A program made the translations under genes and the position numbers. From positions 1 through 13,909 of the forward strand of contig JAFVFA010000097.1 of assembly GCA_017475725.1 (NCBI GenBank): a DNA stretch of 13,909 bases. Reading direction: 5' to 3'. The stretch comes from Spirochaetales bacterium. GTDB taxonomy: Bacteria > Spirochaetota > Spirochaetia > Sphaerochaetales > Sphaerochaetaceae. This document shows positions 7,766 to 13,909 of the stretch, piece by piece (position 1 is the stretch's first letter; every line of letters begins with the position of its first letter). Below the pieces are notes generated by a model. It was not told where the DNA came from. It saw nothing but the letters and a program-made list of their open reading frames with translations, and made no database searches.

Positions 7766-9571
7766 ATGGAAATCATCAAATCAGGAATAAGCAGTCTGTA
7801 TGTCAGACCTCTTTACCCGCATCGCGGTGAAGAGGTCTCTCTTTTTGCATTTGCCGATCCGGACAGGGTCAAGTGGGTCAGAATCACCATCATAGACCAC
7901 GGCAATCTGTTCAGAAAAGGGATGCCAAGATTGTCTAATGATGGCACATATGACATATATGAGGCAAGAATAAAGGCTGATGGTGGAGAATTGTGCTATT
8001 GGTTTGAAGGCCAGCTGAAGGATGGAAGCGATTTCTACCTGACCCGTAGGGGAGTCTCAGACTTCCTCTGCTCATGGGAGGACGCCTTTGTTCTGAAGGT
8101 TGACCTTGATGTCCCGTCCTGGACCCCGTCATCTATCTGCTACCAGATCTTCCCCGACCGCTTCTGCAACGGGGACCCGTCCATAGGCGCCAGAAGAGGG
8201 GACTATGAGTTCGATGGGCATCAGATCACCGAGATGTCCTGGGATGACAGGCCCCTCCAGTACAACGAGGGTTTCTGCCTTGATTTCTTCAACGGGGATC
8301 TTGCAGGCATAGCCTCCAAAGTCGACTATCTCAGGTCCCTTGGGGTAAATGCCGTCTATCTGAATCCCATAGGTTGCAGCAGGACCACCCACAGGTATGA
8401 CTGCATAGATTACTTCCATGTGGATCCGAAGCTCGGCGGAGACGAAGGCTACATCAGAATGGTCAAGATCCTGCATGACGCAGGGATCAAGGTGATCACG
8501 GACATTTCGATAAACCACACTGGCATGGACCATCCGTGGTTCATAAGCGCCAAGAACGGAGGTCCTGAGAAGGAATTCTACTACAGCGACGGACGTGGAG
8601 GCTTTGACTGCTGGTACGGTGTTCCGACCCTGCCGCAGCTGAACTACGGTTCGGAAAGTCTGAGGAGGATTGTGTTCGGGAACGAGGACTCCGTTTTGCA
8701 GAGGTTCATAAGGGAGCCCTTCAACCAGGACGGATGGCGTCTGGATGTGGCCACAGATGTAGGCAACCATGGGGACGAGCACATGTGCCATGACATATGG
8801 AGAGAGGTCCGGAGGCGCATAAAGGCCATCAACAGGGATGCCTACATTGTAGGTGAGGACTGGGATGATGCAAGCGAGTACCTGAATGGGGACCAGTGGG
8901 ACGCCACAATGAACTATGTGGGCTGCTCAAGGCCCCTGAGGCGCTGGATGGGGGAGAGGGACAGGTTCTTCTGCGATGACAACACAAGACCCGGCAAGGT
9001 CCCTGCATACTCGGCAAGACAGCTCTGCGAGCACCTTAGGCGCCAGCTTTCAGCCCTCCCGGGGCAGATGGTCTATCAGCAGATGAACCTTATAGACAGT
9101 CATGACGAGCCAAGGCTGCACTGCAACGGCTCAGTCTTCAACAGGAATCTGTACAAGGGCGCAGTCATGATGCAGTTCATGCTTCCCGGCATGCCGTGCA
9201 TCTACTACGGCGATGAGATAGGTCTGGAGGGACCGATGGGTAGCCTTGAGAACTGCCGCTATCCGATGGTCTGGGATGAGAGCCGCTGGGACATGGACCT
9301 GTATGGATTCTACAGAAGCCTCGGAAGACTCAGAAAGGTCTATTCCGAGGCGCTCTCCGAAGGACAGTGGGAGTTCGGCCATTGCGATGAAGAGGTTCTT
9401 GAGTTCCGCAGGGTGTCCGAGCACCAGAAGGTCGTCCTTGTCATGTACAGAGGCGAGGGAAGCCGGCTGGTCAGCGGTATCGATGTTGAGGGGATGACAG
9501 ACTGGCTGACAGGCGAGAAGGTGGGGAAGTTGGCTCTGGAGCCTCAGACAAGCAGGATCTTCGTGTCCTGA
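7766..9571 (+). CDS. GH13 alpha-amylase family enzyme, neopullulanase/cyclomaltodextrinase/maltogenic amylase-like
   Basis: Hydrolyses alpha-glucosidic bonds in maltodextrins, cyclodextrins or pullulan; the exact specificity is not readable. The 601 residues begin with a CBM34-like beta domain (about 1-105). The TIM barrel is announced by SICYQIFPDRFCNGDPS (123-139) and FNGDLAGIASKVDYLRSLGV (175-194). GH13 conserved regions: I DISINH (246-251); II GWRLDVA (323-329) with nucleophile Asp327; III IVGEDWDDA (361-369) with acid Glu364; IV LIDSHDEPR (442-450) with stabiliser Asp447. All three catalytic acids are present. MPCIYYGDEIGLEG (476-489) and a C-terminal beta domain follow. No signal peptide, so it probably works on internal glucan or imported oligosaccharides. 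ATG 7766 directly follows the upstream TGA, with AGAGG at 7756-7760. The last 28 nt overlap the convergent GGDEF-EAL gene. Confidence 0.93.
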   Translation: MEIIKSGISSLYVRPLYPHRGEEVSLFAFADPDRVKWVRITIIDHGNLFRKGMPRLSNDGTYDIYEARIKADGGELCYWFEGQLKDGSDFYLTRRGVSDFLCSWEDAFVLKVDLDVPSWTPSSICYQIFPDRFCNGDPSIGARRGDYEFDGHQITEMSWDDRPLQYNEGFCLDFFNGDLAGIASKVDYLRSLGVNAVYLNPIGCSRTTHRYDCIDYFHVDPKLGGDEGYIRMVKILHDAGIKVITDISINHTGMDHPWFISAKNGGPEKEFYYSDGRGGFDCWYGVPTLPQLNYGSESLRRIVFGNEDSVLQRFIREPFNQDGWRLDVATDVGNHGDEHMCHDIWREVRRRIKAINRDAYIVGEDWDDASEYLNGDQWDATMNYVGCSRPLRRWMGERDRFFCDDNTRPGKVPAYSARQLCEHLRRQLSALPGQMVYQQMNLIDSHDEPRLHCNGSVFNRNLYKGAVMMQFMLPGMPCIYYGDEIGLEGPMGSLENCRYPMVWDESRWDMDLYGFYRSLGRLRKVYSEALSEGQWEFGHCDEEVLEFRRVSEHQKVVLVMYRGEGSRLVSGIDVEGMTDWLTGEKVGKLALEPQTSRIFVS

Positions 9572-11985
9572 GTCTCTGAGCAGAGCGTTATCACCTGTAC
9601 ATCGTCGCTGTCACCTTCCTTTATGAAGTAGGTGGTGGTGTCTATCTCCATGTACTTGTCCTTGTCGGATTCCGCATCACCATGGATTCTGCCCACGAAC
9701 GTGATCTTGTCTTTGCCCCTTTCATATGCAGCCATCTGGTTCTCGATGTTGAAGGTCCTCTTGAACTCATCGACGTCGTCCTTGCACAAGGTTGACGCGA
9801 TCTCGTCCAGAAGGTCCGTGATGGTTCCGACCCTTGTGTAGTTGTGGCTGTTGAAGCTGTCATATGTCATGGTGTAGTAGCTGTTCTTGGACAGATTTCC
9901 CATGATGACAACCGGGTACTGCTTGAAGACGGTGTCCAGAAGGATCTTCATGGAAGGTGACTGGACGTAGTCCTTGATCAGCTTGTCGATAGGCATCGTC
10001 GTGGCCTCTGTCCTGCATTTCTCGAGGAACTCCGCCTCAGGCATAGGCTTGGAGAAGATGAAGCCCTGTATCTGGTTGCATCCAAGGGCCTTGAGGAACC
10101 CGAGCTGCTCTGTGGTCTCGACACCCTCTGCAACGGAATTCAGCTGCAGCCTGTGTGCGAGGAAGACCACGGATTCAAGCAGAACCCTCTCCTTGGGGTC
10201 CGTGCAGTTGGAGCTGATGAGGGACTTGTCTATCTTAAGTGTGTCAACATCAACGCTCTTTATGAACTCCAGAGATGATACACCGCTTCCGAAGTCATCG
10301 ACCGCCACGGCGAATCCCTCGGCGCGGATGCCCTTTATGAAGCTCTCGATTATGTTCGGCAGGTGGATGTAGGCTGACTCTGTGATCTCTATCTCTATGA
10401 GGGAGTGGTCAACCCCGTAAAGGTCCGCTATCTCGCTCAGGCGGGTCTCGATGTCCCTCTCGTAGAGGGCATGCATTCTGGAGAAGTTGACTGAGATCCT
10501 GACCTGCGGAATGCCCATCTCCTTCTGCTTCTTGAGCATCTTGCAGCATTCCTCGAACATGTACCAGTCAAGTGCCAGTATCGAGCTGTTCTTCTCGAGC
10601 TCGGGGATGAACTCTCCCGGAAGGATGACCGTGCCGTCATCCTTGACCCATCTTGAGAGGGCCTCGGCGCCGACAAGCTCGTTGGTCGATGTCTTGTACA
10701 GAGGCTGGTAGTAGGGGCGGATCTCCTTCTTCTTCATGGCCTCCGTCACGGCCTGGAAGACCCTGTCCGTGTATGGGCTCGGCTTCTGGTCAAGTGTGAT
10801 CTCCCCTTCCGCAATGAAGATCTTCCCCTTGAAGACCACGCAGTTCTTGGCACCGCGCTTGCCGATGGAGAGCTGGGTCTCCGTGGCCGCGATGACCTCC
10901 ATGGTGGAGGATTTCACATCATTGACCAAGGTGCAGCCTATGGTCACCGTGAGGACCTTCCTTGCGTTGTTCCCGGTGAGCTCTATGGCCAGGTTCTCCA
11001 CCGAGTCCTTGATCTTCAGTGCAGTACGGACCAGATTCTCCTCGTCGGTGTCAGGAAGTATTATGACGAACTCGCCGCCACCATGGCGGAAGATCAGGTC
11101 GTTTTCCAGATTGAGCTTCTTGACGGCATTGCCGATAGCCATGATGGCCTCATCGCCCTTGGCATAGGATCCGGAGTCGTTGTACCTCTTCAGATTGTCT
11201 ATGTCCATGACCATGATGCCCAAGGTCTTGGCCTTCAGGTCCTTGAGCCCTGCGAAGTACTCGACGAGGGCTCTGCGGTTCAGGGTCCTGGTCTGGAAGT
11301 CCACATAGGATGTCTCCGCAAGTTTGCTGACCAGTTTCGCGCTTCTGAAAGAGACGGCCCTGAAGGCGATGTATGCCATAATTATGCTCAGGCAGATGAC
11401 CAGGTTGCTGGTAATGTTGTATGAGCCCGAAGGGCAGATGAACTGCGGGATGACGGCCGACAGGACGATCATCCCGATTACGGCCACGCTGCCAGCCGTG
11501 GACAGCATGGGGATGAAGGCGCAGGCGATCAGCCAGTAGCAGGAGAGGGACACCTGGTTGAATGTCTGTCCCGGGAACGAATTGGCGAAATCCATCCCTC
11601 TGGCCACCTCCAGCATCACAACCGAGGCTATGATGAAGAACTGGAAGATCAGCAGCAGTGCCCTGAAGCCCTTATGGGATTGTGTGGGATCCTTCAACAG
11701 CCTTGTGTTGTAGACAAGAACGAACACAGGGACCACAACCATGAACAGGGTGGCAATGTGTCCAAGCGTGAAGAAGGGGGTGGAGTAGTTCACCAGATAA
11801 GTCACCAGCCAGAAGAGGTTTATGACTAGGGAGATTATTGATATGATCTGAATCGAGAAGCGGTTCTGGGTGACGATGAAATCCTCCACGAGGTCCTTGT
11901 CCTCTCTGAAAACCGCCTCGAGGTTGACCATATCAAAACCCTTTGCCTTGAAGGATTCCATGAATCCCTGTTTCTTTCTCTCCAT
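9544..11985 (-). CDS. Membrane GGDEF-EAL protein (cyclic-di-GMP turnover) with degenerate GGGEF site
   Basis: An 813-residue inner-membrane signalling protein. About six hydrophobic segments (roughly 43-66, 72-92, 108-125, 146-163, 165-182, 192-212) form the sensor part. The GGDEF domain (about 224-390) keeps MDIDNLKRYND (260-270) but the active-site loop reads RHGGGEF (300-306): the metal-binding Asp/Glu at residue 304 is Gly, and no RxxD inhibitory site precedes it. The EAL domain (about 415-660) looks complete: GAEALSRW (439-446), SVNFSR (498-503), EIEITESA (531-538), VDDFGSGVSS (562-571), LKIDKSL (583-589), AEGVETTEQ (619-627) and QGFIFSKP (640-647). Phosphodiesterase activity is expected, cyclase activity doubtful. 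A ~145-residue C-terminal extension may be a PAS-like fold. AGAGGT (plus 11993-11998) lies 7 nt before the start. It follows pfp by 32 nt with no visible terminator, so cotranscription is likely. Confidence 0.92.
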   Translation of the reverse strand: MERKKQGFMESFKAKGFDMVNLEAVFREDKDLVEDFIVTQNRFSIQIISIISLVINLFWLVTYLVNYSTPFFTLGHIATLFMVVVPVFVLVYNTRLLKDPTQSHKGFRALLLIFQFFIIASVVMLEVARGMDFANSFPGQTFNQVSLSCYWLIACAFIPMLSTAGSVAVIGMIVLSAVIPQFICPSGSYNITSNLVICLSIIMAYIAFRAVSFRSAKLVSKLAETSYVDFQTRTLNRRALVEYFAGLKDLKAKTLGIMVMDIDNLKRYNDSGSYAKGDEAIMAIGNAVKKLNLENDLIFRHGGGEFVIILPDTDEENLVRTALKIKDSVENLAIELTGNNARKVLTVTIGCTLVNDVKSSTMEVIAATETQLSIGKRGAKNCVVFKGKIFIAEGEITLDQKPSPYTDRVFQAVTEAMKKKEIRPYYQPLYKTSTNELVGAEALSRWVKDDGTVILPGEFIPELEKNSSILALDWYMFEECCKMLKKQKEMGIPQVRISVNFSRMHALYERDIETRLSEIADLYGVDHSLIEIEITESAYIHLPNIIESFIKGIRAEGFAVAVDDFGSGVSSLEFIKSVDVDTLKIDKSLISSNCTDPKERVLLESVVFLAHRLQLNSVAEGVETTEQLGFLKALGCNQIQGFIFSKPMPEAEFLEKCRTEATTMPIDKLIKDYVQSPSMKILLDTVFKQYPVVIMGNLSKNSYYTMTYDSFNSHNYTRVGTITDLLDEIASTLCKDDVDEFKRTFNIENQMAAYERGKDKITFVGRIHGDAESDKDKYMEIDTTTYFIKEGDSDDVQVITLCSETQDTKILLV

Positions 11986-12017
11986 GCCGTAAACCTCTCT
12001 GACCTCCGATATCCGGA

Positions 12018-13673
12018 TTATTTGTGCTCAAGCTTGAGCGTCATTGTGCTCTGGTCACAGACCTCTGCAGGTCCGTAGTACTGGATTGCTCCGGGGTATG
12101 TGAAGGCAGTCTCGACCGCCCAGACGTCCCTGTGGGCCTGGAAGTACTTGAACGGCTCGCCGTCAAGCTCGACAAGGGCCTTCTTTATGACTGGCTTCTG
12201 CTCGCCGTGGCGCTGCTCCATGTTCATCATCATTGTGATGGGGATTCCACCTGCCTGCCACTGGTCAGCCGGCTTTGAGAGCTGTGTGACTGACGAGAGG
12301 TAGCCTGTGAGGTTGGCGCTGAGAAGCAGAACTGCGTTGTATCCGAGGCTGTAGCAGTAGTCGGAATCGAAGTTGGACGGGAAGGCGCAACGTCCCTCAT
12401 ATCCGAAGAAGTGGTTCTGTGTGCTGAACTTGCCGCAGTATGTTCCGGCCGCCTTCATCTCCTTGAGCCTCTTTGTGACTGTCTGGATCAGAAGCTTCTC
12501 GGTCTCGATCCTTGAGACCTGGACGTTCCCGTGCGGGTCGCGGTCTGCAAGAAGCTGTCCCTTGATCTCCTCCGGGAGGCTGTCGAACACTTTCCTGGAT
12601 CCGGCTGAGAGCTTGCTCTCTACGAAGCAGATCTTCTCCGCGACGGTCTCTATGGCGTTGAACTCCTTCTCCGTCCTTGCAAGAAGGTCGTTGATCTCGC
12701 TGATAAGGACCTTGAGGGAGGGGACGAACTCGATCAGTCCCTCAGGTACGAGCACGACACCGAAGTTGTTGCCGTTCTCAGCACGCTTTGCGATGACGTC
12801 GGCAATGTAGTTGGTGATCTCCTCGATGCTCTGGTTCTTGGCCTCGACCTCCTCTCCGATGAGACAGATGTTCGGCTGGGTCTGGAGGGCGCACTCCAGT
12901 GCGATGTGGCTTGCGCTTCTGCCCATAAGGCGGATGAAGTGCCAGTATTTCCTTGCGGAGTTGGCATCGCGCTCGATGTTGCCGATGAGCTCGGAGTAGG
13001 TCTTTGTGGCCGTGTCGAAGCCGAAGCTGGTCTCGATGCTCTCGTTCTTGAGGTCTCCGTCAATAGTCTTCGGGCATCCGACTACGCAGATGTTCTCGCC
13101 CTGGGCCCTGAAATACTCCGCAAGCACCGCTGCGTTGGTGTTGGAGTCGTCTCCGCCTATGATGACGATGGCATTGATGTCATGCCTGTGGCAGACCTCG
13201 GTGCAGACCTTGAACTGCTCCTTGGTCTCGAGCTTTGTCCTTCCTGAGCCGATGATGTCGAATCCGCCTGTGTTGCGGTATGCATTGATGAGCTCGTCCG
13301 TCATGACGATGTACTTGTCATCGAGGATTCCGCTGGGACCACCGATGAAGCCGTAGAGTGTGTTCTCCCTGTTGGCGTTCTTGAGTGCATCGTAGAGACC
13401 GCAGATGACGTTGTGTCCACCAGGTGCCTGACCGCCGGATAGGATGACGCCGACGTTGAACTTCTTGCCGATCGAGGTGTTGTGCCCCTTCTCGAAAGTG
13501 ACTTTCGGAAGTCCGTATGTGTTGGGGAAGAGCTGCTTGAGCGCCTCCTGGTCACTTGCTGCTGATGTGCTCTGACCGAGCACTGGTTTGATCTCCCTGA
13601 TATCCTCTCTGAGGATGAGCGGGAGTTTCGGGCTGTATGAGTACCTTGCCTTCTGAAGTGCGGAGATTGTCAT
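12018..13673 (-). CDS. pfp: Diphosphate--fructose-6-phosphate 1-phosphotransferase (PPi-dependent PFK, long form)
   Basis: Reversibly phosphorylates fructose 6-phosphate to fructose 1,6-bisphosphate using pyrophosphate, a central glycolytic step in many spirochaetes. The length of 551 residues fits the long plant-beta-like clade found in Treponema and Borrelia. Residues GVILSGGQAPGGHNV (75-89) bind phosphate. GGDDSNTNA (173-181) has Asp176 where ATP-dependent enzymes have Gly. PKTIDGDL (201-208) carries Lys202, the second mark of pyrophosphate use, and the catalytic Asp205. MGRSASH (250-256) and FFGYEGRCAFPSNFD (near 430-445) bind the sugar phosphate. The frame allows a Met four codons upstream (13685), but GGAGG (plus 13679-13683, minus sense) lies 5 nt before ATG 13673, so the shorter start is chosen. 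The GGDEF-EAL gene lies 32 nt downstream on the same strand. Confidence 0.95.
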   Translation of the reverse strand: MTISALQKARYSYSPKLPLILREDIREIKPVLGQSTSAASDQEALKQLFPNTYGLPKVTFEKGHNTSIGKKFNVGVILSGGQAPGGHNVICGLYDALKNANRENTLYGFIGGPSGILDDKYIVMTDELINAYRNTGGFDIIGSGRTKLETKEQFKVCTEVCHRHDINAIVIIGGDDSNTNAAVLAEYFRAQGENICVVGCPKTIDGDLKNESIETSFGFDTATKTYSELIGNIERDANSARKYWHFIRLMGRSASHIALECALQTQPNICLIGEEVEAKNQSIEEITNYIADVIAKRAENGNNFGVVLVPEGLIEFVPSLKVLISEINDLLARTEKEFNAIETVAEKICFVESKLSAGSRKVFDSLPEEIKGQLLADRDPHGNVQVSRIETEKLLIQTVTKRLKEMKAAGTYCGKFSTQNHFFGYEGRCAFPSNFDSDYCYSLGYNAVLLLSANLTGYLSSVTQLSKPADQWQAGGIPITMMMNMEQRHGEQKPVIKKALVELDGEPFKYFQAHRDVWAVETAFTYPGAIQYYGPAEVCDQSTMTLKLEHK

Positions 13674-13723
13674 GAAATCCTCCATAGTGCCGCATATTCG
13701 TAAGTATATAATATACCAATTTG

Positions 13724-13752
13724 AGTGTAGCTCGTATGGAACAAACGGTCAA
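13724..13752 (-). promoter_or_regulatory. Candidate promoter for pfp
   Basis: On the minus strand, TTGACC (plus 13747-13752, 5 of 6 matches to the -35 consensus) is followed after exactly 17 nt by TACACT (plus 13724-13729, 4 of 6 to TATAAT). This would start transcription around plus 13716-13718 and give a leader of roughly 45 nt. A very AT-rich TATATTATATA run just downstream (about plus 13705-13716) could be an alternative -10, but no -35 stands at the right distance from it. Confidence 0.45.
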
Positions 13753-13770
13753 TATGCTGTTGTTTTGGTG

Positions 13771-13822
13771 TGGTTATTGGGTTAATTGTTTCCACTTGGT
13801 TATTGGGTAATTTGTTTCCACT
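13771..13822. repeat. Two tandem 26-bp direct repeats, possibly the end of an IS21-like element
   Basis: Unit 1 (13771-13796) and unit 2 (13797-13822) are head to tail and differ at only two positions. Each begins TGGTTATTGGGT and ends TTGTTTCCACT. Read on the other strand the core is GTGGAAACAA followed by an ACCCAATAACC block. Multiple short repeats of the GTGGAAA...CCC kind are, from memory, usual just inside the termini of some IS21-family insertion sequences, where they act as transposase binding sites. No transposase gene is visible in the window, so the identification is tentative. Other readings are a regulator binding array or a simple tandem duplication. Confidence 0.6.
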
Positions 13823-13836
13823 TTGAAAATCATTCA

Positions 13837-13856
13837 TTCTTCTTTTCGGAGAAGAA
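13837..13856 (+). other. Short hairpin over the ribosome binding site of the edge ORF
   Basis: TTCTTCT (13837-13843) and AGAAGAA (13850-13856) can pair as a 7-bp stem with the loop TTTCGG. The stem ends two bases before ATG 13858 and includes part of the purine-rich GGAGAAGAA leader. It could mask initiation; no T-tract follows, so it is not a Rho-independent terminator. Confidence 0.35.
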
Positions 13857-13857
13857 A

Positions 13858-13909
13858 ATGAAAGGGTTTTCAGACAAATACGTGGAGTCATTAATCAGAA
13901 AGACAATCA
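13858..13909 (+). CDS. Possible start of a gene running off the right edge
   Basis: ATG 13858 is preceded by GGAG at 13848-13851 and opens a frame encoding MKGFSDKYVESLIRKTI before the window ends. Only 17 codons are visible, too few to identify a family. Its position directly after the tandem repeats would suit the first gene of an insertion sequence, transcribed away from the repeat end, but this is inference from position only. The codons include TTA and AGA and look more AT-rich than neighbouring genes, which would fit foreign DNA. Confidence 0.3.
   Translation, partial: MKGFSDKYVESLIRKTI

Larger units (their letters stand above)
13686..13909. other. AT-rich region upstream of pfp
   Basis: These 224 nt contain no convincing complete gene. 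They hold the presumed pfp promoter, two tandem 26-bp repeats, a short hairpin and a possible gene start at the right edge. Base composition is clearly more AT-rich than the coding DNA to the left. An open frame on the minus strand (13670-13891) crosses the promoter and repeats, does not resemble a protein, and is not called. Confidence 0.6.

Noticed and set aside
8129..8791. 220-residue minus-strand frame antisense to the GH13 gene
   Set aside because: It overlaps GH13 conserved regions I and II on the plus strand and shows no family motif of its own.
12001..12020. Terminator between pfp and the GGDEF-EAL gene
   Set aside because: Only a 4-bp stem and an ATCCGGAT palindrome are present, without a T-tract; too weak to end transcription.
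13771..13822. CRISPR array
   Set aside because: Only two units, directly abutting with no spacers, so it is a tandem repeat and not an array.
13670..13891. 73-residue minus-strand frame upstream of pfp
   Set aside because: It runs through the pfp promoter and the tandem repeats, has no recognisable protein features, and shares DNA with the pfp start.
1..13909. tRNA, rRNA or riboswitch
   Set aside because: Nearly all of the window is coding, and neither non-coding stretch shows a cloverleaf, rRNA-like or riboswitch core sequence that I can recognise.

Overview
The window looks like part of a bacterial chromosome, most likely from a spirochaete (a Treponema or Sphaerochaeta relative, perhaps from a gut or rumen). 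The pointers are the long, plant-beta-like pyrophosphate-dependent phosphofructokinase, the DUF4912 plus GH57 gene pair, and general protein resemblance. This placement rests on remembered family distribution, not on a search. The DNA is moderately GC-rich in genes. Arginine is written mostly as AGG/AGA, with frequent ATA isoleucine. The two non-coding stretches, 5267-5408 and 13686-13909, are clearly more AT-rich.

Layout. (1) 2-2988, plus strand: the 3' end of a DegT/DnrJ/EryC1-type PLP aminotransferase, NAD kinase (nadK) and the DNA-repair ATPase recN, tightly packed and probably cotranscribed. (2) 2972-5266, minus strand: a GH57 glycoside hydrolase with a DUF3536 domain. (3) 5267-5408: a divergent promoter region with a convincing plus-strand promoter and a small GTCAA-ACA-TTGAC palindrome over its -35 box. 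(4) 5409-9571, plus strand: an operon of a DUF4912 protein, a second GH57 protein (branching-enzyme/AmyC-like, with the nucleophile Glu replaced by Asp), and a GH13 neopullulanase-like amylase. (5) 9544-13673, minus strand: the pfp gene followed by a six-helix membrane GGDEF-EAL protein whose GGDEF site reads GGGEF. (6) 13686-13909: the pfp promoter, a pair of 26-bp tandem repeats resembling the ends of some IS21-like elements, and the possible start of another gene.

How they work together. Region 2-4 is an intracellular alpha-glucan (glycogen/maltodextrin) module: none of the proteins shows a signal peptide and no transporter lies nearby. The enzymes would trim or remodel glucan, and PFP would feed hexose phosphate through PPi-dependent glycolysis. 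The gene after pfp ties the same strand to cyclic-di-GMP, with PDE activity expected and DGC activity doubtful. Genes are packed very tightly: two convergent pairs overlap at their 3' ends by 17 and 28 nt, leaving no room for ordinary intergenic terminators.

The most interesting points are the Glu-to-Asp change in the DUF1957-type GH57 protein encoded beside a DUF4912 protein with a Rho_N/SAP-like N terminus, the degenerate GGGEF protein behind pfp, and the repeats at the right edge.
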